Shown: one piece after another, positions 11,039 to 22,696 of the stretch | Numbering within the stretch: position 1 is the first letter of the stretch | How the letters are laid out: the number at the start of each line of letters is the position of its first letter | From: Biscogniauxia marginata | Lineage: Eukaryota; Ascomycota; Sordariomycetes; Xylariales; Xylariaceae | Direction: 5' to 3' | NCBI GenBank assembly: GCA_022695795.1 | Contig: MU404159.1 | Span: forward strand, 67,711-131,710 | Length of the DNA: 64,000 bases | The notes under the pieces: model-generated | What the model saw: only the letters and a program-made list of their open reading frames with translations | What the model was told of the DNA's origin: nothing | The model's database searches: none | Position numbers and translations under genes: made by a program

Positions 11039-12240
11039 TTGAGCTAAGGGCGGGTGTTCCCGTCCGGACGATATGCGGCATGCTGCATCATATTGGTCCT
11101 ACAAGGAGGTCAACAACGCGGGAACCCAAGCCTGTTCAACTCGAACCACCCGAAAACTATAAACAGACAGACGAAAAGGAAAAAAAAAAAAAAAAAGCAG
11201 GTGGAAATGGAGAAAGAAAGAGAGATAGACAATGGAAAGAAGCCCCCAAAATAGGGACATGATTGGGTGCTAAAGGGCTTACACGGGACGAGGATGACTT
11301 GTAAGCCTCATTCTCGATAGAGAACGCATCCTTATGGGTAACTGAGGTTGGCAGATCGGATTGCTCAAGTGCTGTCTTTCTAGAGAGCACAATGAGCAAC
11401 ATGATTGAATAAAGCGAGAGCAACTAACCTTAGGTGGACTTACATGGCTTGAATGTTATCGTAGCGATCTGCTGAGCTGAGAGAGGCTCTCCAGTCTGAT
11501 TCCGACGTCATGGCAGTTGTCGTTAAGAGAAATTGTATCACTAGCCGATTGATATTTTAAGATTGAGACCCTAGCCCTATTGAGTTCGTCACTCGTAGCG
11601 TTGGCTAATTTTCTTGATTTGACCCTGAGATTAACGAGGATGAAGGGTATTCATGCACTGGCGTGGCAGAACATTAATTGCATAGAGGAAGGTTTGGAGA
11701 AGCCGGAGATTTTATTGGTGCCCGTGGTTACATAAACACGCTAACCCGACCCAGGAGGGCGGCAGGGAGGTACTTAAGCTCTCGGTATGTTTACCGGTCT
11801 ACCCGAGGTACCGTCCAACTGGTAGCAGCGTCATTTGTGTACACTGGTTACGTACCTGTGTGTTAACAGAAGGCTGGCGAAGGACAGAAAGATGGAGCAC
11901 GTACTGCCTAACACGGCGCTAGTGCGTCGCCGCCGTGTTGATTTGGACCTCGACGTCCAACCAAATTCTACCGCACACACGGCAGCATCCTTTCTACCTT
12001 TCTATTTCACCTTTTCCACCTTTCACATTTCCATTCTCGCATTGCTACCTTTACCTTTCTCTGGCATCACGCCACCATCCCCAAGTCCTCCTTTCGCTTT
12101 CTCAATGTTCCCGTAGTCTTCGTCGCATCTTTTTCCCCGTCTACGTCCGAACCTCGTGTTTTCTGGTATATGTCTCCATATCGCCCCTCCTACGTAATTA
12201 CGCACTTATGTCTGTATGATTGTGCTCATATCTAATCGCA
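11039..12240. promoter_or_regulatory. Divergent intergenic region, kinase and SYP1 promoters
   Basis: About 1.2 kb between divergently transcribed genes. It contains a run of about 17 A at 11179-11195 and, at 11990-12130, a long CT-rich tract just before SYP1 that looks like a pyrimidine-rich 5' leader. No ORF here has family motifs. Confidence 0.5.
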
Positions 12241-15093
12241 ATGGATGACCTCTCGAGACCTGAGTATCCCTCCATGCTGGTATCATCAATCCCGACCCCG
12301 CAGCTACAGCCGCAGCCCGACAATTGCTGACCTTTCCGATCTCATACAGGCTCACCTCCAGCCGAACCAGGCCGTCCACGCCCTTAACGACCGAGTTAAG
12401 CGCATATCCAAGGTGAACAATGAGATCGCCGATTGGCTGCAGGTATAACGCGCATATCCCTCCCGTCTTGCCACCACGATCACGCGTAGCTGAACTATCC
12501 CTAGGAACGACGGAAGGTGGAGGAGCAATATGTCCAAGGATTAAGGAGACTGACCCAGTTTCGGGTCCCTAATGCGCAGTCGGAGCTTGGGTATGTTTGC
12601 AACTCATCGGCGCAAGAGACCTGGACCCTCTTAGCTATGCTAACAGCTCTCTCTCTGTTTCAAGGACGTTTCAAGCACAATGGGATAAGATCCTTCAGTC
12701 TGCCGACTCCGTCGCCATGTCGCACCACATCTTCGCTACAAAGATCGAGAAGGACGTCGAGACCCCCTTGCGAACTTTCCACCAGCGGAAAGAAATGCAA
12801 AACATACAAACCATCCAGGGAAACTTGCAGAATATCGCAAAAGAGCTGGAAGATGCCCAGGACAAGTCTGACAAGCTGAGCAAGAAGGGTGGTAAGGCTA
12901 GTGCCCAGAAGGTTGACATGGCGACTGGGAGGCTGGAGTCAGCAACGCAACAATGGGAATCGCAAGCCCCATACGTATTTGAGTCTCTCCAGGCTTTGGA
13001 TGAGAGCCGAATGAACCAGGTTCGTGATTGCCTCACCCAGTACGGCACCTACGAGGGGGAGCAGGCACAACGACACCAGGCCGACGCCGAGAGCGTGTTG
13101 AACAGTTTGCTCGATTATAGTACCTCGAGCGAGATCCAACACTTTGTTGCCAAGATAACGGCAGGGAAGCCGAAGATCGAGAAACGGGCTACTATTCCGC
13201 GGCAGTCGTCTTCGAGCCTCGGAGGGACGAGTTCATCTCAAGCCGGACAGCCCAGTATAAACGCCCCCCCGGAGGACGACCGCAGCGACCATTCCGTACC
13301 GAGAGACGGCCCACCCGAGAATAAATTGCGCAGCCGCATTGGCACCATGCTCGGGCGCAGACGCCAAAGTGTGCACGGTGGTTTCGGGCAGCTGTCACCC
13401 GCTAAAGGCCCATTCGGTAGTAGGAACACGAAGAGTAGTCATGGTGTGTCACCCAGGGCCTCGTCAAGCAACCTAGGCGACTCGACCAACCGGCTAGATC
13501 CGCTAACCGAAACCCCTGACATGGTTGAAGGATCCTTCCGTGGATCCGAAAGCAGGGAGAAGACAAGCCACGAGGGCACGAACGGTGTGCACGCTGACAA
13601 CTCTACCGACATCGCCCCGCCAGCGATAGCAGTGACCACAGTGAGCACTGGATCTCACGTGAACGGTACCTCCATCCCGCCTGACGTAGCAGATGTTCCA
13701 CCACCACCGGGACCGCCGCCGTCTCGGAAGGAGCCAGAAAAGGACGCAGAAGGTTTTAGCTTGCCGGCAGCATCCCATGATCCCATATCGCAAGCCGAGA
13801 AAGAGGCAGCCGCCCAAGAGGCTGAGCACCTCTTCAAGCTCAACATACAGAAAGAGCCAGTGGCAGAAGAGGACCCCGAAGCAAAGAAGGCCGCTCTTTC
13901 AAACGTTGCCAACAGTCTCTCGGCCATGGGAGTGCCGGCACGAAGAACAGGAACTATTAGAGGTCGTAGAGACGTACGTAGCACGATTTATGTGCCCAAT
14001 CCAGTGTCTGAAGATTCCGCTACAAACGAGAACCAGAACCATTTCCCTGCCTCTATTCCTGCATTATCTTCGGCATCGTCGAAGCCTGCGGGCTTTTCTA
14101 CTCTTACCTCCGAAGCTAGTGTTGCGGGAACTTCGGACACGCAATCCGTCCGGTCAGGTAATTCTCTTGGTAGTGTGGTGCACGCCAAGCATCCTGATAT
14201 GCATGAGCCCGGCTTGAACTCTTCTGTGATGGAGACCGTTTCAGCAACATTTGAGAACGGTACGGTTAAGTCTCTAAGGGTCAATGGCGAAATTGCCTTC
14301 TCATTCAATGCATCTGGCCCTTCTGTCAATTCACCGTGTAAGTTTCCCTTCTTGCGTTTGTGCGAACCACCGAGCTCACAATGAAGCAGTTCATATACCC
14401 ATCCGCATCAACAACTTCTCCGCTCTTGATGTTATTGGTCCCAACCGTATCTTTGTCACAAGCACCGGCCCCGATCACCCAGACCAGTTCACTCTGGACC
14501 GCTCGCATCTGCAAAAGACCACGATTGGTTTCTCGTATAGACTGAACATGGGTGCTGAGGTACCACAAACAGAATTTGCGCCGATACTTTTGAACCCTGT
14601 ATGGAAGCCCCAAGGAGACAAGTTGGGCTTGCTGCTTCAATACAGGCCAAACCCGGCTTTCAGATTTTCGGCATCAAACCCCAACTTTCAGATTCACAAT
14701 CTGGTTATCTTCGCGACTTATGAGGGCAAGGCCTCGGGGGCCCAAACCAAACCTCCTGGCACGCATCTAAAAGACAAGCATATTGTGTATTGGCGTCTCG
14801 GCGACCTAACGCTATCTCCGACTACAGACTGGCAGAAGATCGTGTGCCGGATCATAGGAGAACAAGGAGCCGAGCCCAAGCCTGGTACCGTTGAGGCGAG
14901 GTGGGAGTGCACCCTCCCGTCAGGGGCCGACACCAACGACGGAATTTCGGTGTCGATGCTCGAGGAGGGAAAAGGCAAAGAGGTGGAGCTTAGCAACGAT
15001 GATCCCTTTGCGGACGAGAGCTCACCCGAGGAGAGATGGGTCGATGTACCAGCGGCAAGAAAACTAATCAGCGGGAAGTACGAAGCGAGATGA
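12241..15093 (+). CDS. SYP1: F-BAR and muHD endocytic protein Syp1 (FCHo homologue)
   Basis: Five exons, 12241-12279, 12350-12442, 12505-12590, 12665-14337 and 14390-15093, give 864 aa in one frame; introns are 70, 62, 74 and 52 nt. The short first exons restore the F-BAR N-terminus (NDRVKRISKVNNEIADWLQ, then ERRKVEEQYVQGLRRL). The F-BAR domain spans about residues 1-245, a Ser/Pro-rich disordered linker about 250-590 (with a PPPPGPPPS stretch that could bind SH3 domains), and the muHD about 595-855, beginning near METVSATFENG and including PIRINNFSALDVIGPNRIFV. In the family the F-BAR bends membrane at early endocytic patches and the muHD recruits cargo adaptors; Syp1 also acts at septins. 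Length and domain order are normal. Confidence 0.93.
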
Positions 15094-16309
15094 TAAGATA
15101 AGAGGGAGAAGGGGGGGAAAGTTTCGAGAGTACTAGAAGGGTACAGATAAATAGGAGAGGAAGATGAAAGAGGGAGATATGATCCCAACTACCATATACC
15201 GACTGCATTCATTACCATTTTTTGTTCTCTTGTTTCCTGCTATCATTTGTCCGGTTCTTCTTCGCGGAAGGTATATTCTTGCCATATCATCCTATCATGT
15301 CAGATTAGCGAGCTTCTTATGTCCCCGTCCAATTCTCTTCTTCTGAGTTATTTGAATTTTGAAGTTTATTTTCAACCTACCCACCCTCACCCTCTTTACC
15401 TAGGAAAACCTTTATTGAGAAGAGAGGGAGTGTGTGCGACGGAGGCCAAGAGGGGATAGGGATGGGAGAAGGGAAAAAGGGAAAAGTTTTATGTGAAAGA
15501 AAGGGATCACCGAAAAAACATTCTTCATATACCAACCACAACACTACTATTACTACTACTTACTATCATCACATCAGTTTCATGTAAGGTCAAGGTTAGC
15601 TGCCACTACAGAGAATTTTTATGTCACGTTCTTATGTTAACTTTTATAATTTCAAGGATTGATGATGATGTTGATAATGATATAAATATTGATATAGGAA
15701 TGTGTGAGCGAGTGTACTTGCATAATGACATAAAATGCGATTGTGATACCTGTGAGGTAGGCAAGTAGGCATGTTATTTTTGCTACTTCTGAATCTTTTA
15801 CCATGTTCGTGTATAGTTTTCTTCCAACTTATTCTAGGTAATGACAAAGCAGCGTATAACGAGTTGCTTGTAGCGATCTTGATTTCCCTAAGTCTCGAGT
15901 ACAAAAGGGAATAACATGTGGTGGTGTATATGGTCGGCTAAGGTACGACCAGCCATGCAGGTAAAGTCCACCTCGTTCATCCGTATCTCCTTGGTTTAAT
16001 ATAGGGGTATAATAGGTGTGCAGAGCAAGACGCCTAGAACACCCTCCCTCCGCCTGCTTTATGCTGTGAGATTATGAACTCAAACAGGTAGGTAGCTACC
16101 TAGTCATCTCATATACATGGACCTGACCCCCCCTCCATATTATGTTAAAAGTACAACATCATTACTTAGTTCTTCGAGCCCTTTGCCCTAGTTCATGTCA
16201 TCGTCATTATAGCTAAGACCGTCAGGTACAAAGGTAGGAAGCCCTCCCGTTTATCCCCTCCCCTCCCCTTTCCGAAGCCCGATATCCGATTAGGTATGTA
16301 GCTAGGTTC
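15094..16309. other. Convergent 3' regions of SYP1 and MAD1
   Basis: About 1.2 kb of non-coding sequence with AG-rich and CT-rich tracts right after SYP1 and a TAC/TAT-rich stretch at 15540-15690. It probably holds both 3' UTRs. No supported gene. Confidence 0.55.
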
Positions 16310-18649
16310 TTACCGCCCCACGGCGCGCGTATGCTCTTCGTAGAACTCCAACGTGAGCGCGGCTAGAAAGCCCGGTATGCAGCCTTTCTCGCGAACCCAG
16401 AACTGGATCTGATCGTTGATGCGGCGGGCGAAGGGACTCTGGGGACCGCCGCTGACCTTCATGGTGCCCCTCTCTCCGTCGAAGACGATGCTGTTCTCGT
16501 GTTCGTCCTCGCTCGTGCTCGGGTAGAACAAGCTCTCGACCCGCATCTTGCCGTTGGGTATGAACGTCACCGTCCAGCCTAGCGTGCTGAAAATGGCCTC
16601 TTTGAACTCTTGCGACTTCATCGCCCACACTTCCTTGAGACGCCGCGCCGACTTTTGAGCCGACGCCGTCTCCCGTCGGGCTTCTTCGATCTCGCGTTTC
16701 GCGGCTGAGAGCTGCGATGCCGGTATTACGGCGAACTTTGGATCGCGACGAGCTTCCTTTTGTAGTTGCGCTAAAAGCTCTTGGTTTTCGAGCTTGAGGG
16801 CTTGTAGGGTGATCGTCTTGATGGCTTCGAAGTCCGACGTTGGGTTAGAGCGCAAGGATAGGATGCGCGTCTTGTTCGTGGATTCGGCGGCTGTGAGGCG
16901 TGATTGGAGGACCTCATGCTCCTTCTCCAGCAACTGATGGGCTGTCTGCAGTTTCGACAGCTCGTCGGCTAGCTTCCGTCGTTTCCGGTTCAACTCACCC
17001 AACTGCTCGTTCTCCAAGTCATCTGGGCGGGCGCGTTTTGAACCCGCTGCGGGCTCAGCTGTGCCGTTGGGCGATTCAAGCCCAGACAGCTCCTTGTGCA
17101 GAGCTTGTACTTCTTCCTTGTACTGGTCGACGAGTTTCTCTAACTCGGAGATACGGTCAACCTTGTTCTGATCGTAGTTGCCGGTGTCGAAAGTTTCATC
17201 TTCGGCATCGAACGTCTTAAGCTGCGCACGCAGATACTCTACTTCTTTGACGGCCAGAGCACGCTGTCTCTCTATCCGAGCTTGAGCTTTGGTCACAGAA
17301 GCTGGGGTGACAGTTGTCTTCACCTTTTCAGCCTGAGAAGCCAGGCTCTTCTTCTCCGCTTCTAAAGATTTAATGATTTCGTCTCGTTCCACGATTTGAG
17401 GCTGCATCTCGCCAAGTTTCTCGACAAGGGACGCGGAGTTGTATCGCTCTTGAATCAATGCGCGGACCACATCTTCTGGCGAGTCGAATTCCATGATGCC
17501 TTCGTTCTCACTGGCATTCCGTAGATAAGCAGTCCAGGCGAGTCTCTCATCCTCCAATCGTTGTCTTTGCATGCGAGCCTCGGCCAATTCCACTTCTAGA
17601 GCTTGAGCGGCATCTACTTTTCGTTGAAGTGACCGTTTCTCTTCCTCGACAACCTCGACAGCTTTGTGGACTTGACGAAGGTGGGCCAGCTCCGCATGCT
17701 GTTTTGAGTTCTTTGATTCAAGAGATCTGATATGCTGTACTTGGTCCGAAAGCTCGCGACGGATGACGGCGATAGTCTCGGCATCACCAGTCTGTGCCTT
17801 AAGCCGCAATACGTCGGCTTCTAACTCGCCTATCACCCTATCCTTGTCCAGAAGTTGCTGTTGGGTTGCGTGCAGCGATGATTCGCGGACCTGGCTGTCA
17901 TGCTCGAGTTCCTGGATAGTTTGATGCAAATTTGAAATCTGAGTTTCCATATCATTGAACCTCTTCTGGTTCATGCGGTCCCCTTCTTCTTTAGCGGCGG
18001 ACAGATCTTCCAACTGTTCTTTGAGAAGACGCGACTCGTCATCAGCTTCGCGCACCCTTCTCTCTAGCTCGAGCTTCTCTCTTGCCGATGACTCCTTCAG
18101 CTCGTGCAACTCATTTTGTATATTCTCGAACTGTCGCTCTGCCTTGTTCTTGTCACCCTCGGCTGCTTGCTTCTGCTTGAAATCGTCTTCGGCCTTCCGT
18201 CGTACGTCGCGCAACTCATTGTCGTGTTGCAGGGCCAACATTTCCTTCTCCTGCTCGTAGTTTTCCATCTTGTATCTCATAGTGGCCAACTCGGCCTTGA
18301 GCTCCTCTATGCGCTTCCGCTGGGTTTCGTATTCCTCGGCATCGGGAGGGGCAAGATTCTCCTTGGAACTTTCGCGCGACGCCGCACGCAAGGATTCACC
18401 GCCCCGGTGGCTTTGTCTCGAAGAGGGCCGGCCATTATGGTTCGTCGGCGTGCTATCAGCTCCAGCTAGGAAATCGTAGGTGGGCTGGGTGGTGTGAGAG
18501 GCGCGAAACGACGTGACCTATGGTATGTCAGAACGGTTGAGTTGATGCGATCCCAACCGTGTTTATTTACTTACCCGGGATTCCCTGAGGGAGCTGTGAG
18601 GGCGCGGAAGCGCGCCGCTCCCAGTACTTTTGCGGAACCGGCCACTCAT
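16310..18649 (-). CDS. MAD1: Spindle assembly checkpoint protein Mad1
   Basis: Two exons, 18575-18649 and 16310-18517, joined over a 57-nt intron (GTAAGT donor, CTGAC branch), give 760 aa. Exon 1 supplies the ATG and MSGRFRKSTGSG; exon 2 opens with QPTYDFLAGADSTP, the usual N-terminal pattern of filamentous-fungal Mad1. Residues about 60-640 are almost continuous heptad coiled coil rich in Glu, Lys, Gln and Arg. The last 110 residues form the conserved RWD-like C-terminal domain, with STLGWTVTFIPNGKMRVESLF and the end FLAALTLEFYEEH. Mad1 dimers sit at nuclear pores and unattached kinetochores and load Mad2 into its closed, anaphase-delaying form. Divergent from TAM41 across an 835-bp shared promoter. 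Confidence 0.95.
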
Positions 18650-19484
18650 TGGGATACGCTTATTAAAATAGCATATATCCCTTGGGCCTCGTGCCTTTTA
18701 TAATAAAAGGCCAAAATACCTACTTACCTAACAGGCTTAGGTACGTGATGCGAGAAATGTGACTGCGGCAACTGGTGAGGATTTGAGAGGTAGGTAATTG
18801 TTTTTGTTGTTTGCGGTAGGCCTGGCGATTGAAAAGACGACGAGAATCATCCTAATTGGTTTCCTTAATTGAAGTGGGGACAAAGGACCACCTTAGTCAC
18901 GTGACTTTATCCAGTGGGTACCTAGGTAGGTACGTATAGAATTGTGTTACATTCTTGGAAGCATTCTTGGAAGTAATGGAAGAAAGACACTAAGGTAGGT
19001 GGGTACGTACCTAGGTACATGTACGTAGGCACCTGCCCAGACTGTAGCTAGATACTTATGGCATACTGGTACGAGCACCTAGCTGGTAGGTACCTAAGCA
19101 CGTGTAAGTACCGAATTTCGTGACTCCGGGCCGGTGAACCCCTGAAGCATCTCACGTCAGTGCCTGGCTTGGCGGAAGCTAGTGCCAGCGCCTTTTTCTC
19201 CGGGGCATTTCTTCAACTTGCCTTCATTAAGCTCTGTTATTCTCTTGTCGCCCTGACGATACTTGCTAGTAAACCCTCAACAGAGTCCAAAGGAACAGCC
19301 ATTAGCTGGTTGTACTTTGGACCTGGATAGAGAGTCTAACCTGGGACCAGACCACATGGATTTCTTTCTGCGATCACAGCATCGCGGCCCACGTTGCCAT
19401 CGGCTTTTCTAATCGCTCACAAACCCCAACCTTCAACATCAAACCACATCTCCGACCCGACCCGAGTCGAATAGCAGCACCGCT
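18650..19484. promoter_or_regulatory. MAD1/TAM41 bidirectional promoter with TAGGTA repeats
   Basis: 835 bases between divergent genes. Between about 18715 and 19110 the hexamer TAGGTA and its complement TACCTA recur many times, often as overlapping palindromes such as GTACCTAGGTAGGTAC. Similar clusters stand at about 26520-26820 and near 16090. They may be regulator sites or a genome-wide low-complexity class; the sequence alone does not decide. Confidence 0.55.
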
Positions 19485-21092
19485 ATGGCGCCACATGTGA
19501 TGTCTTCTCATATTCGCTATTCCTTGACAGTGCGAGCGTATGCTGCGGCCCTACGATCCCTTGCCGTCCAACCTGCCCGAGGCGCGAAACCACGCCCACG
19601 ATGCCCCTCGCCCCGAATATCCAACATTGCCCAGCTCCAAGTCCGCACTTTTGCATCGAAGCCTCCCACAGGCTCGAAACCAGTGGGTTCTCAAGCTGAG
19701 GTTCGCAAAGAGTCTGGGTCCGAGTCTGCCACAGCTGCCGCCAAATCACCCGAGGGGTCCCGTCCGCAATCGCCTACTCCGTCCTCATCCTTGTCAAATT
19801 CGGACCAGTCTGGTGTCGACTGGGAGGAAAAGCTAAACTACGACATAGAGAAGTTTACAGACTTGCCTTATGCAAATTTTGGTGTCAACCAGCACATGGT
19901 CATCAACCAAGAATTTAAAGAGGTCCTTCGTCAAATACTCTGGAGGTTTAGGGCACCCATCCGATATGCCTTTGCATACGGCTCTGGAGTCTTCCCTCAG
20001 ACAACAGGCGGCGCCGCTACCGAAGCCGAGATCAAGGCTGTTCATCCGAAGGCACCCATTGCTGTTCAAAAGGCCCAGGATGGCTCCCCTAAGATGATCG
20101 ACTTCATCTTCGGCGTATCGCATACGCAACATTGGCACTCGCTAAATTTAATGCAACATCGCGACCATTATTCAGCTCTAGGGTCCTTGGGATCTGCCGC
20201 TGTTTCACATGTCCAGGATAAATGGGGTGCTGGCGTATATTTCAACCCCTATGTCACTGTTGACGGGATTCTGATAAAATACGGTGTTGTGAACCTTGAT
20301 ACTCTGTGTAGAGATCTAAGCGAATGGGATACGCTCTACCTAGCCGGCCGTCTACACAAGCCCGTCAAGATCTTACGGGACGATCCCAGAGTTCGTCTCT
20401 CCAATCAGATGAATCTCCTATCAGCGCTACGGACGGCTCTCCTACTACTCCCCTCGACATTTAGCGAACAGGAACTTTATGCGACGATTGCTGGTATAAG
20501 TTACCTCGGCGACCCGCGCATGGCCTTCCCTACGGAAAACCCGAAGAAGGTCACGAATATCGTAAACCACAACATGATGAACTTCCGATGGCTTTACGCG
20601 CCGCTTGTTGAATCTCTACCGAATGTTATTTATAACGACCCAGCCTGCAAGGATCCCGATTGGATAGCCAATACGGACTCCGTACTGATGCTCCAGCAAA
20701 ACATGGATCCCATCAAGCGGGGTAATATGGTTCGTCGCCTGCCGAAGGCTTTCCGATCCAAGCTGTATTTCGAGTACCAGAAGAAGTTCCAGATTCCTCA
20801 GCTCGAGTTTGACAAGATGATGGACGAGAATGAGAACGAGAATACAGGCTCCTTTAAACGGCAACAAGGTGGTGGCTTCGAGCAACGCATTGCGCAGGAT
20901 CCACCCGAAGAGCTCAGGAAGACCGTGCGCGAGGTTATCAGGAAGACTATCTATTGGTCTAGTACTACTCAAAGTCTCAAGAGCTTTTTCACGGCCGGGT
21001 TTGGTCGAGGCACCCGCTATATTGGCGAAAAGGTGTCCCAGTATCGCCAAGGAAACAAATCCAAGGACGAGAACAAGGAGTCTTGTGATTGA
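19485..21092 (+). CDS. TAM41: Mitochondrial CDP-diacylglycerol synthase Tam41
   Basis: Single exon, 535 aa. Tam41 converts phosphatidic acid and CTP to CDP-diacylglycerol on the matrix face of the inner mitochondrial membrane, the first step to cardiolipin. The first 60 or so residues are basic and Ser/Ala-rich with a VRTFASKPP site, as in a cleaved presequence; a disordered stretch follows to about 110. The nucleotidyltransferase core starts at LPYANFGVNQH. FAYGSGVF near 162-170 is the GS motif of the polymerase-beta-like fold, and KMIDFIFGV near 203 provides a metal-binding Asp. HWHSLNLMQHRDHYS and KYGVVNLDTLCRDLSEW are further family blocks. The fungal proteins are of this size. Start chosen at the first ATG, in good context (gctATGGCG). 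Confidence 0.95.
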   Translation: MAPHVMSSHIRYSLTVRAYAAALRSLAVQPARGAKPRPRCPSPRISNIAQLQVRTFASKPPTGSKPVGSQAEVRKESGSESATAAAKSPEGSRPQSPTPSSSLSNSDQSGVDWEEKLNYDIEKFTDLPYANFGVNQHMVINQEFKEVLRQILWRFRAPIRYAFAYGSGVFPQTTGGAATEAEIKAVHPKAPIAVQKAQDGSPKMIDFIFGVSHTQHWHSLNLMQHRDHYSALGSLGSAAVSHVQDKWGAGVYFNPYVTVDGILIKYGVVNLDTLCRDLSEWDTLYLAGRLHKPVKILRDDPRVRLSNQMNLLSALRTALLLLPSTFSEQELYATIAGISYLGDPRMAFPTENPKKVTNIVNHNMMNFRWLYAPLVESLPNVIYNDPACKDPDWIANTDSVLMLQQNMDPIKRGNMVRRLPKAFRSKLYFEYQKKFQIPQLEFDKMMDENENENTGSFKRQQGGGFEQRIAQDPPEELRKTVREVIRKTIYWSSTTQSLKSFFTAGFGRGTRYIGEKVSQYRQGNKSKDENKESCD

Positions 21093-22071
21093 TGCTATCA
21101 GCCGCCCAAACCTCCATCACCTGGTGGCGTAGAGTCTGTGTCAAGTATATACCTCGCATGCGTGTGCGTTTACGATGCAGCTCGTCTTGAACTTGGTCAC
21201 AGGGTAACTGTCCTTGAAGCTACCACGGATCATCTAACTTTTCCTTCTCCGATTTTCTTGTCATTGCCTAGTACTGAAAAATTAGGATGCGTACACAGGT
21301 CGGGGACGGGTTTGGTTTAGAATAATTATACGTTTATGAGACACCAGGCAGGCAATCAAGCAGATGAGGTGTTCCTTTTCTTGGCTTATGCGTGTATGCG
21401 ATCTTCTTCTGCGGGAAAGTGGAGCATGAGTAGGTATTTCACGTACTTTTTGAGGCGTTCGTCGGATAGAAATGCGAGGGACCGCATAGGTATTTGGCGA
21501 GCCGATCTGTACGTATGAATAATGTAAAGGAAATTTTACGCATTTGATACGCTGCCTGCTTACATGGGTAGGCATGCATTGTCAAATCGATGATAAACTT
21601 TATTTACATCCAACTAAGCAACAAGATCGCCGATATGTGAATACTTGCCTCTCTGGGAAGTTAATCGAAAGGCAGTATAAAGGATGATGATTGACACAGG
21701 CATGAAGCTATGAGCTCGTGATGATCTCTTCGGCTATCAAATGTAGGATGGGCAGTTGAGTTTAGGGGAGGGAATCTAATCCATATACCAGGGAGACCAC
21801 AGGAACCGACCTCGATCTAGCAACTTGCAATATCATGGCTGCTTTACTTACAAGTTCGCCTTACTGACGAGCCCTATTCTACAATCCCGGTTAACGACAC
21901 ACATAGATAAGGAGCGACGATATATCATTATGTATTATATGCGACTGCGAGTTTACGTGAAATTAATCCTGTCCCAACTGTATCCGACTTGACCCATACA
22001 TTCCCCTGAACCAGACCAGAGAGGATCGATTTACCGACGGTAAACGCAACTACCATCTTGCGTGTATGACT
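21093..22071. other. Convergent 3' region, no gene
   Basis: About 1 kb after TAM41 facing the 3' end of the low-complexity gene. Short ORFs only; no motif or repeat recognised. Confidence 0.55.
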
Positions 22072-22696
22072 TTACCACTTCTCCTTGGCGACATTCGCCG
22101 CTCTATCGACCAAACGATCGGTGAATCCCTCGTTCTTCCCCCCCTCACCACTGCCCGACAAGCCCTCGGAGCGCTCCTCGCTGGCGTACGAGGAGGACTG
22201 TTCGTCGTTGTCGTCGCGGCGGCTGCTCCCGCTGAACGAGGATCCGGTCTCGTTCCCGCGGCCGTAGGTGCCCGACTCGTTGTTGCCGTAGGACGGGCCC
22301 CGCTCGTCGTCACCGCCGCCGCGGCTGTTGCTGTTGCCGTAGCCCGAGGAGGACTCCGAGACGCCTCCGTACCCGCCACCGCTACCCTCCTGGGGGCGGT
22401 CCGAGTTCGCATAGTTGGACGAGCGTTCGCCGCCGCCGCTTCTGCTGCTGTTGTTCTTGTTGTTATTGTTGCCGGACGAGCCGTAGGCTGATGACGACGA
22501 CTCGGTGGTGGATCCGTAGTTGTTGTCGGATTGGCGGTCGTAAGAGGAGGAGTTATCGTTGTTGTCGTAGCGGTCTTTTTCGTTATTGTTAGCTTTGTAC
22601 TTGAGGCCTTCGGGGAGCGAGAGGAAGTTTAGAGTTACCGTTTGTGCTGTTGCTGTTGTTGTTTCCAGAGAAGCCTTCGCTGCCGTAGGAGTTCAT
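22072..22696 (-). CDS. Gly/Ser/Asn/Asp-rich low-complexity protein
   Basis: Minus strand ATG at 22696 begins MNSYGSEGFSGNNNSNSTN; the frame then shifts relative to the rest. Joining 22639-22696 to 22072-22607 across GTAACT...CGAAG gives 197 aa, but this needs a 31-nt intron, very short for fungi, so a frameshift or sequencing error is an alternative. The main body is highly hydrophilic with recurring SYGN, SSSYG, RGGGDDER and GYGG units, Cys-free, ending in GFTDRLVDRAANVAKEKW, the only part that looks like an amphipathic helix. Such proteins occur in filamentous ascomycetes with hydrophilin-like or stress-related annotation. I do not assign a function. Its GC content is well above its surroundings. 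Confidence 0.6.
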
